Shown here piece by piece: positions 7,270 through 15,450 of a DNA stretch of 17,376 bases. Position numbers and translations under genes: made by a program. The notes under the pieces are model-generated. The model was not told the DNA's origin, did no database searches, and saw only the letters and a program-made list of their open reading frames with translations. Source of the stretch: JAJFTV01 sp964426355 (GTDB lineage: Bacteria; Chloroflexota; Anaerolineae; Anaerolineales; Anaerolineaceae); the NCBI GenBank assembly GCA_964426355.1, contig CAYRRA010000093.1:1-17376 (forward strand), in the 5' to 3' direction. Position 1 is the stretch's first letter. The number at the start of each line of letters is the position of its first letter.

Positions 7270-7806
7270 ATGGTAGATCAAATTCAAGGAGCAAGCCAGG
7301 CTGGACGGATGATGCAGGCAATGGGGGGAAGACCCCCGGCGAAACCAATGGAACCCACAGACGAACTGCTCGAAAAACTTTCAGAAGCAACCGGCTTAAC
7401 CACAGAAGAACTAGAATCAAAATTTGAAGATGGCTCAATCTTTAAAACGCTAAAAGAAAGCGGCATTAGCCGCAGTGATTTTACAGCCATGAACATTGAA
7501 GCATTAAACGAAGCTGTTGAAGCTGGCACAATCACGCAGGCAGAAGCAGATGCAGAGATCAGCAGGATGAGCAACCCACCGCCTCCACCACCTGATGCCC
7601 AAAAACAGGGGGGGATGGTCATAAATTCGGGCACCGAATTTACAAACCTGCTTTCGCAGATCATGGAAAGTACCGGCGCACAGACGCTGCAAGACCTGAT
7701 CGACAAGTTTCCAAGCGGGGAATCGCTTTGGCAGTATATGACCGAACAAGGCTTTACAAGCACCAATTACGGCACCACTCAATCGATTGTGGATGCGTCT
7801 GTTTAG
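7270..7806 (+). CDS. Small helical-repeat protein with polyproline linker, function unknown
   Basis: 178 aa from the ATG at 7270, chosen because AAGGAG lies 10 nt upstream; a TTG start at 7228 would add 14 residues but lacks a ribosome site. Residues 33-70 and 127-165 look like two copies of one module: LL....E(A/S)TG..T.(E/Q)(E/D)L..KF..G......E.G(I/F)(S/T). The first copy continues into EALNEAVEAGTITQAEADAE (77-96), the pattern seen in many small actinobacterial and Chloroflexota proteins with repeated 'G-S/T-L..LA...GVS ... AV..G.ITQ.QAD' helices. The copies are joined by PPPPPP (103-108). No signal peptide, cysteine or membrane segment. Highly acidic. It has its own upstream region and is not clearly in an operon. 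Function unknown; a protein-protein or helix-bundle role is a guess. Confidence 0.8.
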   Translation: MVDQIQGASQAGRMMQAMGGRPPAKPMEPTDELLEKLSEATGLTTEELESKFEDGSIFKTLKESGISRSDFTAMNIEALNEAVEAGTITQAEADAEISRMSNPPPPPPDAQKQGGMVINSGTEFTNLLSQIMESTGAQTLQDLIDKFPSGESLWQYMTEQGFTSTNYGTTQSIVDASV

Positions 7807-8064
7807 TTGACTATCTTGACCCGCAGAATGATGGTTTTTTGCTGCCTGTCCGATTTCCGCAGGTGCAGGCAGAAAAAAAGAAACCGCACCAGCCTGGGCT
7901 TAGTTTCAGATCAAACAAAGAAATGATTGCTTATCCCAGGCTGGTTGCTTTGCATCTTGCACCCACAAAAATCTAAGCTCATTCTCTTCAAACCATGCAA
8001 ATAAGGTAAAATGGTGGGTAGTTCACGCCAATAAATCGGATGGAGAGAGGAGAAATAAGGTCGT
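7807..8064. other. Intergenic region with two inverted repeats
   Basis: CTGCCTG/CAGGCAG (7842-7848 and 7866-7872, 17-nt loop) and ACCAGCCTGGG/CCCAGGCTGGT (7888-7898 and 7935-7945, perfect 11-bp arms, 36-nt loop). Neither is followed by a T-tract on either strand, so a standard terminator is not clear. A TAAAAT box lies near 8009-8014 and AGAGGAG at 8046-8052 before the next gene. Confidence 0.45.
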
Positions 8065-9018
8065 ATGCGGTATCGCAGACGGATCATCACCTGGGCAATC
8101 GTATTTGTGGTGTTGATTTTCGTCTACCTGTATGTTGCACTGGAACTCATCAACCCCGTTCTCAAACAAAATACAAATACCCTTGCTATCGGGCAGCTCG
8201 CGATTATCGATTCAATCACCATCCCCGTTGTTCCTCCGATAGAGCTTAACGGAAAAACCCGCAACGAAATTTACGACCTTCGCCAGGATGCCGTATTGGA
8301 ATTTTCCTGGCTGATCTATACAAAGTACAAGCCTTCTCATGCTGTATTTTCCCAAATTGAAGACAAGCGCCCCTGGTGGGGTGTGACCGGACATTACTAT
8401 TACGGCAGTGGAGATCAAAGCATTTTAGGCGCAGCAGAGGAATCACGCTTCATCCTGAATCCCTACCTGCTAGTCGGCGCGGAGTTTTCAGGAGTCTCGA
8501 TCTGGAACGAACAATACGGAAGCGCATTTTGGAACCAGAACATCATCACACCAGCCGCCCTGGAAACAGGTCGTTTTCCGTTCTATGTCTCCCCCCAAAA
8601 CCTCCGTTGGTGGCCCCCCAGGAACCGGGTAGAAGTGACCTACGACCTCACTTCTTACCTGCAGCAGCTCAACAACTGGACGACAAAAAAACATACCTTT
8701 CGGGACGCTTCTTTTGACTTGATTGCTTACAACGCCCGTGATCTAAATCTGAATTATCTGTGGATTGATACCACGCAGTCGATTAACATCATCCCCAATA
8801 TCACAATGCAGGAAGCTATAGAAATACCTCAGTATTTGCACAAAGGCGATAGCTGTGGTTACCCAGGCGGCTGTAACAACATGAGCCCGGTTACGCCGGA
8901 ACTGCAAGATATTTCGCCGGGTAAACTTCCCGCAAAGCTGATTCTCTATCTCTGGCGGGACAAACCTGTCGTTAATGAAACACCCCCTGACATCACCTAC
9001 GTCATCAACATTAAGTAA
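8065..9018 (+). CDS. Membrane-anchored exported protein of unknown function
   Basis: 317 aa. A basic start (MRYRRR) and one hydrophobic helix (about 7-28) act as an uncleaved signal anchor; the rest is predicted outside the cytoplasmic membrane. The body is rich in aromatic residues and beta-type segments, with repeated Trp (PWWGVTGHYYYG, RWWPPRNRVEVTYDL), and ends in a beta-rich tail. C264 and C270 in a CGYPGGC loop could form a disulfide. I do not recognise the family. AGAGGAG is 12 nt and AAGG 4 nt before the ATG. The next gene on the same strand (threonine synthase) is 36 nt away but unrelated in role. Confidence 0.8.
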   Translation: MRYRRRIITWAIVFVVLIFVYLYVALELINPVLKQNTNTLAIGQLAIIDSITIPVVPPIELNGKTRNEIYDLRQDAVLEFSWLIYTKYKPSHAVFSQIEDKRPWWGVTGHYYYGSGDQSILGAAEESRFILNPYLLVGAEFSGVSIWNEQYGSAFWNQNIITPAALETGRFPFYVSPQNLRWWPPRNRVEVTYDLTSYLQQLNNWTTKKHTFRDASFDLIAYNARDLNLNYLWIDTTQSINIIPNITMQEAIEIPQYLHKGDSCGYPGGCNNMSPVTPELQDISPGKLPAKLILYLWRDKPVVNETPPDITYVINIK

Positions 9019-9054
9019 ACCGGTTTTTCCAAAAAAAAGAAAAGTGACTGACTC

Positions 9055-10176
9055 ATGGAACAATTGATTTGCACGCTTTGTCATCAGGCGTATCCCTCTC
9101 ATCAGCCGCGTTGGCGTTGTGACTGCGGCGGCATGCTCGACCTTCAATTTACTCCTCGTTTCGATTTAGAAAAAATCCATTGCCGCCAGCCAAACCTTTG
9201 GCGCTACCGCGAAGCGCTTCCCCTCGAACGAGACGAGAACATCATCTCGTTTGGCGAAGGCTATACACCGCTTCTCCCCGTCGATATCGGCGGTAAAGAG
9301 GTCTGGATTAAACAAGACCAGTTGTTCCCCTCCGGCTCATATAAAGACCGCGGCGCTGCCCTGATGATCAGCAAGGCTCGTGAAACCGGTATCCGTTCTG
9401 TGGTGGAGGATTCCTCAGGCAATGCTGGCTGTGCAGTGGCAGCATACTGTGCCCGCGTTCAAATCGACTGCGAAATTTTTGTCCCCGCAGATAATTCACC
9501 CGGCAAGCTGGCACAAATCCGCATGTACGGAGCCAGGCTGAACCTGGTTCCGGGCAGTCGTGAGGATACTGCCAATGCCGTCTGGCAGGCAGCGCAGCAA
9601 CGTTTTTATGCCAGCCATGTCTGGAGCCCGTATTTCTTTCACGGAACAAAAACCTGGGCTTTCGAGGTCAGCGAGCAGCTCGGATGGCGCGCCCCGGACA
9701 GCGTGGTTTTGCCAGCAGGCAACGGAACGCTGTTGCTCGGGGTTGCCATCGGCTTCACGGAATTGTTCGAAGCCGGTGTAACTTCGAAAATTCCCAAGAT
9801 CATCGCCGTGCAGGCACAAAACTGCTCACCCCTTTACAGAGCCTTTGTAAATGGACAGAATCAACCGGCCGCAGTAGAGACCCACAGCACTCTGGCGGAA
9901 GGGATTGCCATTGCTCTGCCGGCGCGCGGGTGGCAAATTCTCAAATCGGTACGCGAAAGCCGCGGCACTTTTATCCCTGTTACGGAAGAACAAATTTTGA
10001 CTGCCCTGCATAAAATGGCGCGTAAAGGCTTTTACATCGAACCTACCTCCGCTGCGGTAATTGCCGGGTTGGAACAGTATGCGGCTAGTTGTCCGCGGGA
10101 TGAACTGGTGGTATCGGTGTTCACCGGTCACGGGCTGAAAGCCACCGAAAAACTCGCAACGCTGGTGAGGCAGTAA
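9055..10176 (+). CDS. thrC: Threonine synthase (PLP-dependent, zinc-ribbon N-terminus)
   Basis: 373 aa, PLP fold-type II. Threonine synthase turns O-phospho-homoserine into threonine plus phosphate. An N-terminal CxxC...CxC ribbon (C6, C9, C22, C24) is typical of this threonine synthase branch. The PLP lysine is K97 in GSYKDRG; SSGNAG (120-125) is the asparagine/substrate loop, and the PAGNGT segment near 218-224 is the cofactor-phosphate loop. The C-terminal TGHGLKA is also typical. Length fits the shorter class. The ribosome site is only AAGAAAAG, weak. No hom or thrB is nearby, and members of this fold (threonine dehydratase, cysteate synthase) resemble each other, so a paralogue with another beta/gamma-elimination substrate is possible. 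Confidence 0.85.
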   Translation: MEQLICTLCHQAYPSHQPRWRCDCGGMLDLQFTPRFDLEKIHCRQPNLWRYREALPLERDENIISFGEGYTPLLPVDIGGKEVWIKQDQLFPSGSYKDRGAALMISKARETGIRSVVEDSSGNAGCAVAAYCARVQIDCEIFVPADNSPGKLAQIRMYGARLNLVPGSREDTANAVWQAAQQRFYASHVWSPYFFHGTKTWAFEVSEQLGWRAPDSVVLPAGNGTLLLGVAIGFTELFEAGVTSKIPKIIAVQAQNCSPLYRAFVNGQNQPAAVETHSTLAEGIAIALPARGWQILKSVRESRGTFIPVTEEQILTALHKMARKGFYIEPTSAAVIAGLEQYAASCPRDELVVSVFTGHGLKATEKLATLVRQ

Positions 10177-10261
10177 GCAGATTAGTGCATCTGACGAATG
10201 AACAAGAGCGTCTTTTGTTTTAGAAATTACCGTATTCAGCCTGACAAGGAGGATTTAGAAT

Positions 10262-11011
10262 ATGACGCGAATTGAAGAATATCAACAAACCCTGGCATCG
10301 CTGTCAGATTGGGAACCGTTTCTCCTTCAAGAATCCGGGTTGCCTGGTCCACGCGGTAACCTGGAATTAATGCAGGCTGTGGCGAACCAGGGCACGCGTG
10401 CATGGTTCGAAAAATACCAGGCGCTCACCCCAGAAGAAGCCCCCGAAAACACACCGCAAGTCTTCCTGGTTTGCTGTGCAATTGTCGGGTTGGGCAGGTT
10501 ATGTGCAGAGGGCGACACAGGCAGCCTACCGCGCCTGCGCCTGTTGGCGTCTGATCCGCGCTGGCGTGTGCGTGAAGCGGTTTGCATGGCTTTACAGCGC
10601 TTCGGACGCGCAGATATGGCTGCATTGTTGAACGCAATGCGTCTTTGGGCGGAGGGCAACCTGCTGGAGAAACGCGCTGTCGCCGCAGCGCTTTGCGAAC
10701 CCGATTTGTTGAAACAACCCGAAAACGTCCTGGTTGTGCTGGATATTTTGGACCATATTACTGAATCCCTTGAAACCTGCACAGAAAGCAATGGGGAAGA
10801 CTTCCGGGTTTTACGCCAGGGATTAGCATACTGCTGGAGCGTCTGCGTGGCAGCCCATCCGGAAGAAGGCAAAAAGAGGATGGAACGGTGGTTTGTCAAC
10901 CCCAATGCACAGATCCGATGGATCATGAAACAGAATCTAAAGAAAAACCGCCTCATACGAATGGATGCAGACTGGGTAGAGAAGTACCTGGATCAAATGG
11001 AACGTGAGTAA
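10262..11011 (+). CDS. HEAT-repeat (ARM-type fold) protein
   Basis: 249 aa, all-alpha by appearance. Residues 87-118 hold a clear HEAT unit (LPRLRLLASDPRWRVREAV then CMALQRFG), with related helix pairs at about 120-150 and 200-235 (WFVNPNAQIRWIMKQNL). This arrangement resembles the DNA-alkylation-repair-like/HEAT group, but no catalytic signature is visible, so binding function only is inferred. No signal or membrane segment. The start is firm: AAGGAGG 8 nt upstream. It stands 85 nt after thrC and 292 nt before the dehydrogenase, so it may be transcribed alone or with thrC. Confidence 0.8.
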   Translation: MTRIEEYQQTLASLSDWEPFLLQESGLPGPRGNLELMQAVANQGTRAWFEKYQALTPEEAPENTPQVFLVCCAIVGLGRLCAEGDTGSLPRLRLLASDPRWRVREAVCMALQRFGRADMAALLNAMRLWAEGNLLEKRAVAAALCEPDLLKQPENVLVVLDILDHITESLETCTESNGEDFRVLRQGLAYCWSVCVAAHPEEGKKRMERWFVNPNAQIRWIMKQNLKKNRLIRMDADWVEKYLDQMERE

Positions 11012-11303
11012 GACCAGATAGAGTTCTCCTGAACTGAGATAATTTTAATACTGGGGTTATATAATTTTTTATACCTGTATTTCCAATGCTTCATAAATAC
11101 GCTGATGGGTTGATTATAAAAAAACTCTGACAGGCATAACAGGTTGAGAGAAGAGAGATTTGTGAACAATCGGTTGATTTGGGATAGATATCAGACGGTC
11201 ATCTGATTTTCATCACATCAAATCACATTTCATTATTTGTTATGATTGTATGGGTTTAAGTGATACATTGTGAATCGTTATACAGAGAAGAAAGGAAACG
11301 AAT
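11012..11303. promoter_or_regulatory. AT-rich upstream region of the aldehyde dehydrogenase gene
   Basis: No gene seen. A small hairpin AGTTC-tcct-GAACT (11022-11035) just after the HEAT gene has no T-tract. ATCAGA-cggtca-TCTGAT (11190-11207) is an 18-bp inverted repeat of operator form, followed by GATTT...AAATC and repeated ATCACAT half-sites (about 11205-11230). TATGAT (11241-11246) and TATACA (11279-11284) are possible -10 boxes without good -35 partners. AAAGGA at 11291-11296 is the ribosome site. Confidence 0.35.
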
Positions 11304-12890
11304 ATGTCATCTAGCAAACCGTTTGAACTGACTTATGGATCGATGTTTGATCCGCCGGAAGAACTACATACAAACTTTGAAAACGCGCTTCAAACCGTAA
11401 AAGCAAACCTGGGCAAAGAATACAGTCTTTTGATTGCCAACCAGGAGCGCTTTGCAGAACAAAAGTTTGAAGACCTCTCCCCGTCAAACACCGGGCTTGT
11501 TCTGGGTGTTTTCCAAAAAGGCACGGCGCAAGATGCAATCGATGCCGTAGCCGCCGCAAAAGCTGCTTTTCCCGCCTGGAGTCACACTCCCTGGCAGGAG
11601 AGGATTGCATTGGTGCGCAAGGCAGCAGCTTTGATCGATGAACGGCTTTTTGAGATCAGCGCAGCGATGGCGCTGGAGGTGGGTAAGAACCGGATGGAGT
11701 CACTGGGCGATACCGCCGAGACGGCTGCATTAATCCGTTACGCTTGCGACCAGGTTGAAGCGAACCAGGGCTTCGTCCGACAGATGGGTAAAGACCCCAT
11801 TCCGGGTTTCGATTTCACCAACGTTTCCGTTCTGCGCCCTTACGGGGTCTGGCTTGTCATCAGTCCGTTCAATTTCCCCGGCGCCTTAAGTTTCGGACCT
11901 ACCGGAGCAGCCCTGGCTGCCGGTAACACCGTGGTGCTTAAACCAGCCACCGACACCCCCTGGGTGCCCTGGTTGATTTCGAAATGCTTCTTAGATGCGG
12001 GTATCCCCGAGGGCGTGTTTAACTTTGTCACCGGTCCAGGAAGCTCAGTGGGGCAAACGCTGGTGGATCATCCGGATATCGCTGGCGTCACCTTCACCGG
12101 TTCGTACGATATCGGCATGGGGATTTACCGCGACTTCGCCAATGGCAAATGGGTACGCCCCACCATATTGGAATTAGGCGGCAAAAACCCCACTATCGTC
12201 TCCCGACATGCAAACCTGGATGATGCCGCCATCGGAATCGTTCGTTCAGCTTTTGGTCTGCAAGGACAAAAATGCTCGGCGAACTCGCGAGTCTTCATTG
12301 AAGAGCCGGTCTATAACGCGCTCAAGGATCGCATTGTAGCCCTGACCGAAAAACTGGTCATTGGCGACCCCACCCGCCGCGAGGTCAACATGGGTCCGGT
12401 CATCAACCGAAGCTCCTATCGGGATTTCCAGAATTTCTCTGAGGAACTCAACCAGAATGGGCGAATACTCACCGGCGGAAAGATTTTAACCGAAGGCGAA
12501 TATCAGCATGGATATTTCTGTACGCCAACGCTGGTAGACCAACTGCCCATCGACAATCACCTCTGGAAGCACGAGATGTTCCTGCCCATCACAACGCTGG
12601 CTCCGGTCAAGGACCTGGAGGAAGGCATGCGCCTGTCCAATGACGTGGCTTACGGTCTGACTGCCGGCTTTTACGGCGCACCCGATGAGGTGGATTGGTT
12701 CTTCGACAAGATCGAAGCCGGTGTAGTCTATGCCAACCGCCCGCAAGGCGCAACCACCGGCGCATGGCCCGGCTTCCAACCGTTCGGCGGGTGGAAGGGC
12801 TCCGGCTCCAGCGGCAAGAATGGCGGCGGGTTGTATTACGTTCAGCTCTATATGCATGAGCAGATCCACACGCTGGCAAAAAGAAGCTGA
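11304..12890 (+). CDS. Aldehyde dehydrogenase, probable 1-pyrroline-5-carboxylate dehydrogenase
   Basis: 528 aa NAD(P)-dependent aldehyde dehydrogenase. Catalytic C324 (GQKCSANSR), general base E290 (LELGGKNP), N190 in SPFNFP and K213 in VLKPATDTP are all present. Length, the N-terminal extension and the C-terminal FGGWKGSGSSGKNGGG with YYVQLYMHEQ fit the P5C dehydrogenase (L-glutamate-5-semialdehyde to glutamate) branch, last step of proline/arginine breakdown. No proline dehydrogenase or arginase is next to it, so the substrate is inferred; another semialdehyde is possible. Cytoplasmic. AAAGGA lies 7 nt before the ATG. It appears to be a single-gene unit, with long gaps on both sides. Confidence 0.85.
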   Translation: MSSSKPFELTYGSMFDPPEELHTNFENALQTVKANLGKEYSLLIANQERFAEQKFEDLSPSNTGLVLGVFQKGTAQDAIDAVAAAKAAFPAWSHTPWQERIALVRKAAALIDERLFEISAAMALEVGKNRMESLGDTAETAALIRYACDQVEANQGFVRQMGKDPIPGFDFTNVSVLRPYGVWLVISPFNFPGALSFGPTGAALAAGNTVVLKPATDTPWVPWLISKCFLDAGIPEGVFNFVTGPGSSVGQTLVDHPDIAGVTFTGSYDIGMGIYRDFANGKWVRPTILELGGKNPTIVSRHANLDDAAIGIVRSAFGLQGQKCSANSRVFIEEPVYNALKDRIVALTEKLVIGDPTRREVNMGPVINRSSYRDFQNFSEELNQNGRILTGGKILTEGEYQHGYFCTPTLVDQLPIDNHLWKHEMFLPITTLAPVKDLEEGMRLSNDVAYGLTAGFYGAPDEVDWFFDKIEAGVVYANRPQGATTGAWPGFQPFGGWKGSGSSGKNGGGLYYVQLYMHEQIHTLAKRS

Positions 12891-12948
12891 TTTACATCTC
12901 TCTGTCTCGTAAAAGTAGATGATTTAAAAGACACTGCTGCATGTGACC

Positions 12949-12989
12949 ATCCCCCCTGCCCCCCTTTGAAAAGGGGGGTTAGGGGAGAT
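12949..12989. repeat. G/C-tract hairpin repeat
   Basis: CCCCCCTTT/AAAGGGGGG (12959-12967 and 12970-12978) form a perfect 9-bp stem. An outer stem, ATCCCCCCTG (12949-12958) against TTAGGGGAGAT (12979-12989), extends it to nearly 20 bp with one mismatch and one bulge. Very similar 'CCCCTTT..AAAGGGG' elements are familiar as dispersed intergenic repeats in Chloroflexota and cyanobacteria. No T-tract follows, though it lies 58 bp after the dehydrogenase stop and may still stop transcription or protect the 3' end. Confidence 0.65.
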
Positions 12990-13188
12990 TCTTATTCAGG
13001 TTTCGGGCACGACCCTATAGAAGGGTGCTCATTCTGCAGACGAATGCCTGGCTAACCGCCCTGCACCCGACCTCCGCTAAGGCTGCGTGAAAAATCCTAC
13101 TTTCGTGGACAACTCCCACAATGGTGCAATTCCGCAGCGGCTCATTTCTGTAAAACATTGACCTTGCAGGGCTGCAGCACCAACCCCA

Positions 13189-13216
13189 ATCACAGATTAC
13201 CGATCACGGATCACAG
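13189..13216. repeat. Four degenerate heptanucleotide repeats
   Basis: ATCACAG, ATTACCG, ATCACGG and ATCACAG follow each other without spacers. Heptamer arrays of this kind are common intergenic low-complexity repeats in filamentous bacteria. No function is inferred. Confidence 0.6.
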
Positions 13217-13425
13217 GTGGAATGAACTAATCTCAGTTGACGCAGCTTGAGATTAACCATATACTTAAAAAATAATGTTTTGTGAAACATCATCGCCCTG
13301 CATTACACGCACACTGTTTAACAACTGCATTCCTATTATCTATCGGTGTTTTCATGTTTATTTTATTTGAAGAACACCAGGTATTGCTTCAATTAAATAA
13401 AAAGGGAGCGGTTTCGGGAGGGAAA

Positions 13426-15387
13426 ATGTCCAAACGCCAGGTTAACTTACCGGTATCTATTCGCATTCTATTATTGGTTCTCGTGCTGGCTTCGGCGGGG
13501 TTGTTCCCTGTGCGCGTGCTGGCTGCCTCTACGTATGACCTCGTCATTCATCACGTTCTTGCTGAACCACGCACAGGCGAAGCGGCTTATGATGTCAGCG
13601 TGTTTCTCTCTGTGCTGGATGAAAAAGGCAACCCAGTTAACGACCTGGAAGCGGAGGACTTCTCCATCACCGAAGGCAATACGGCTGTCGAGATCGATTC
13701 ACTCGACCTGGTGCGTGACGAACCGAACCATATCATCCTGGTGATGGATGCCAGCGGCAGCATGGCAGGAGAGAATATGAACGCAGCGCGCGAGGCTGCT
13801 TCAAGATTTGTACAGACATTGGAACGCGGTGACCGGGTAGCGGTAATCAGTTTCACTCGCGAAATCCGCCGCGAGATCGACTTTACCGATCAGCGCGAAG
13901 ACGCCCGCAATGCCATTGAAAAAATCCAGGCAGTACCCAACTCGGACACCTGCCTGTATGATGCAATATATGAGGCACTGCAGAGACTGGCAATTGAGCC
14001 CGAAGGACGGCGCGCCGTGGTTGTGCTGACCGATGGCGTTGATGAAACCATCAACGGGAGTGGATGCAGTATCCACACGCTGGATGACGTGACCAATCTC
14101 GCTGCCACCGGGCGTACGCGCGCGCCCATCTACACCATCGGGCTGACCAATCGCAGCGATGAACGCAACCTGGAGCGCATGTCTGCGCTCAGCGGTGGGC
14201 GTTACCGACTTTCTCCCACGCGGGATGATTTGGAAGACACTTTTGATGCCCTTACCGAGCAGTTCCGCAATGAATACGTACTGAAGTACACATCCACCAA
14301 CACGATTGGCACTTACCAGATTCTCGTCGAAGTCAACCACCGCGATAACAAAGACCAGGACACCCATGAATTTGATTTACCGGAACTGACCGCAGGTATA
14401 TTTTTCAACACCCCCGAGCCAGGCGCTGAACTCAGCGGTATTTTCACGGTGGAAGCCGGGGCAACCGCGCTCAACCAGATCAAAAAAGTCATCTTCCGCA
14501 GCAACGATACCGATGTCGGCGCAGCCAACGCTGCGCCCTTCAGGCTGCAATATGATTTCAGTCTGCTGGCACCCGGTGAATACACTCTCACGGTGATTGC
14601 GCGCGGCTATAACAATCAGGACCTGGCACAGGAAAGTATCCCCTTCACAGTTGTTGCTGCCGGCGCAGCCACCAGCGCAGAGACGGAAGAAGAGCAGGCA
14701 ACCGCCACCCCGCAGCCAACTGCCACTCCCCAGCCCTCTGGGTTAAACCTCTCCAATGAGACCTTGCTGCTGATCGGAGTCGGCGTGTTAATCTTGCTGG
14801 TAGTGGTCATTGCAGTGGCAGTTATCCTGGTGATCGCTGCTCGCCGCCGTAAAAATGAAGCCGCCGAAATCCCCCAGGTGAAGCCGGTTGAAGACGAGCG
14901 CACGGTCAATTATGCCTCAGCGTACGCAGCACATGCCCCGCAGAAAGCGCAGCAACCAGCCGGAATGCTGGCAGTACTGCGTGTACTGGCAAGCGAAGAC
15001 ACCATGATGGTCGGTCAGATGATCAACATCACCAAAGCGTGTACCAGCATCGGGCGTGGGGCTGATAACGATGTGGTGCTCTCCGGCGACAAAGCGGTTT
15101 CACGCCAACACGTCCTGATCGAAATGACGGGAGCAGAATTCTTCCTGAGTGAATTTATCACCCAAGAAGCCAATGGCTCGGTAAAACGCCCCACCTACGG
15201 CACGTTCGTCAACGACCAGAAGGTGGGTACCATACCGGTGCAGCTTAAATCGGGTGATGAGATACAGCTTGGCACACGTCTCAGGTTGAAGTTTGACCGG
15301 CTTGACAACGCATTCAAACCGCATGGAAACGCTGAAAAGACGCTGGATGACCTGGGTCGGGATGATGACAAGACCATGGTGATGTGA
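13426..15387 (+). CDS. Secreted VWA / Ig-like / TM / cytoplasmic FHA protein
   Basis: 653 aa. Signal peptide 1-33 (MSKRQV then LLLVLVLASAG, cleavage near VLA-A). Residues about 100-285 form a von Willebrand A domain with an intact metal site: DASGS (108-112), a downstream Thr and the LTDGVDE aspartate. A beta-sandwich (about 322-411) follows, then a Thr/Pro/Gln-rich linker (about 415-440), one TM helix (446-471) with a RRRK stop-transfer, and a cytoplasmic FHA domain (about 525-635) with G543-R544, S559-R560-x-H562 and G592-T593..N596, the phosphothreonine-binding residues. So a ligand-binding outside is linked to phospho-protein recognition inside. The start at 13426 (GGGAGGG upstream) is preferred over a GTG at 13282, which would put an extra hydrophobic stretch before the signal peptide. 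A PPM phosphatase gene follows by 63 nt. Confidence 0.92.
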   Translation: MSKRQVNLPVSIRILLLVLVLASAGLFPVRVLAASTYDLVIHHVLAEPRTGEAAYDVSVFLSVLDEKGNPVNDLEAEDFSITEGNTAVEIDSLDLVRDEPNHIILVMDASGSMAGENMNAAREAASRFVQTLERGDRVAVISFTREIRREIDFTDQREDARNAIEKIQAVPNSDTCLYDAIYEALQRLAIEPEGRRAVVVLTDGVDETINGSGCSIHTLDDVTNLAATGRTRAPIYTIGLTNRSDERNLERMSALSGGRYRLSPTRDDLEDTFDALTEQFRNEYVLKYTSTNTIGTYQILVEVNHRDNKDQDTHEFDLPELTAGIFFNTPEPGAELSGIFTVEAGATALNQIKKVIFRSNDTDVGAANAAPFRLQYDFSLLAPGEYTLTVIARGYNNQDLAQESIPFTVVAAGAATSAETEEEQATATPQPTATPQPSGLNLSNETLLLIGVGVLILLVVVIAVAVILVIAARRRKNEAAEIPQVKPVEDERTVNYASAYAAHAPQKAQQPAGMLAVLRVLASEDTMMVGQMINITKACTSIGRGADNDVVLSGDKAVSRQHVLIEMTGAEFFLSEFITQEANGSVKRPTYGTFVNDQKVGTIPVQLKSGDEIQLGTRLRLKFDRLDNAFKPHGNAEKTLDDLGRDDDKTMVM

Positions 15388-15450
15388 ACAAATGATTTAC
15401 TGGTAGATTAAAGTTTTAGCAAGAAAAATTAATTTTCTAGGGATGATGGT

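Larger units (their letters stand above)
12891..13425. other. 535-bp non-coding region upstream of the VWA-FHA gene
   Basis: Holds the G/C-rich hairpin repeat (12949-12989), ACCCT-ataga-AGGGT (13012-13026), GGGTGC/GCACCC arms (13023-13028 and 13063-13068), and a 7-bp tandem repeat (13189-13216). From 13282 the frame of the next gene is open from a GTG, but GGGAGGG plus a clear signal peptide place the real start at 13426. No tRNA or known RNA motif was recognised. Confidence 0.55.

Noticed and set aside
12949..12989. G/C hairpin as a Rho-independent terminator of the dehydrogenase gene
   Set aside because: No T-tract follows on either strand; the sequence fits a dispersed repeat better.
12990..13190. 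Possible small RNA (tmRNA, 6S, SRP or RNase P) in the structured gap
   Set aside because: None of the diagnostic conserved motifs of those RNAs could be found by eye.
13282..13425. GTG start adding 48 residues to the VWA-FHA protein
   Set aside because: GGGAGGG precedes the ATG at 13426 and a normal signal peptide starts there; the longer form would place a second hydrophobic stretch before it.
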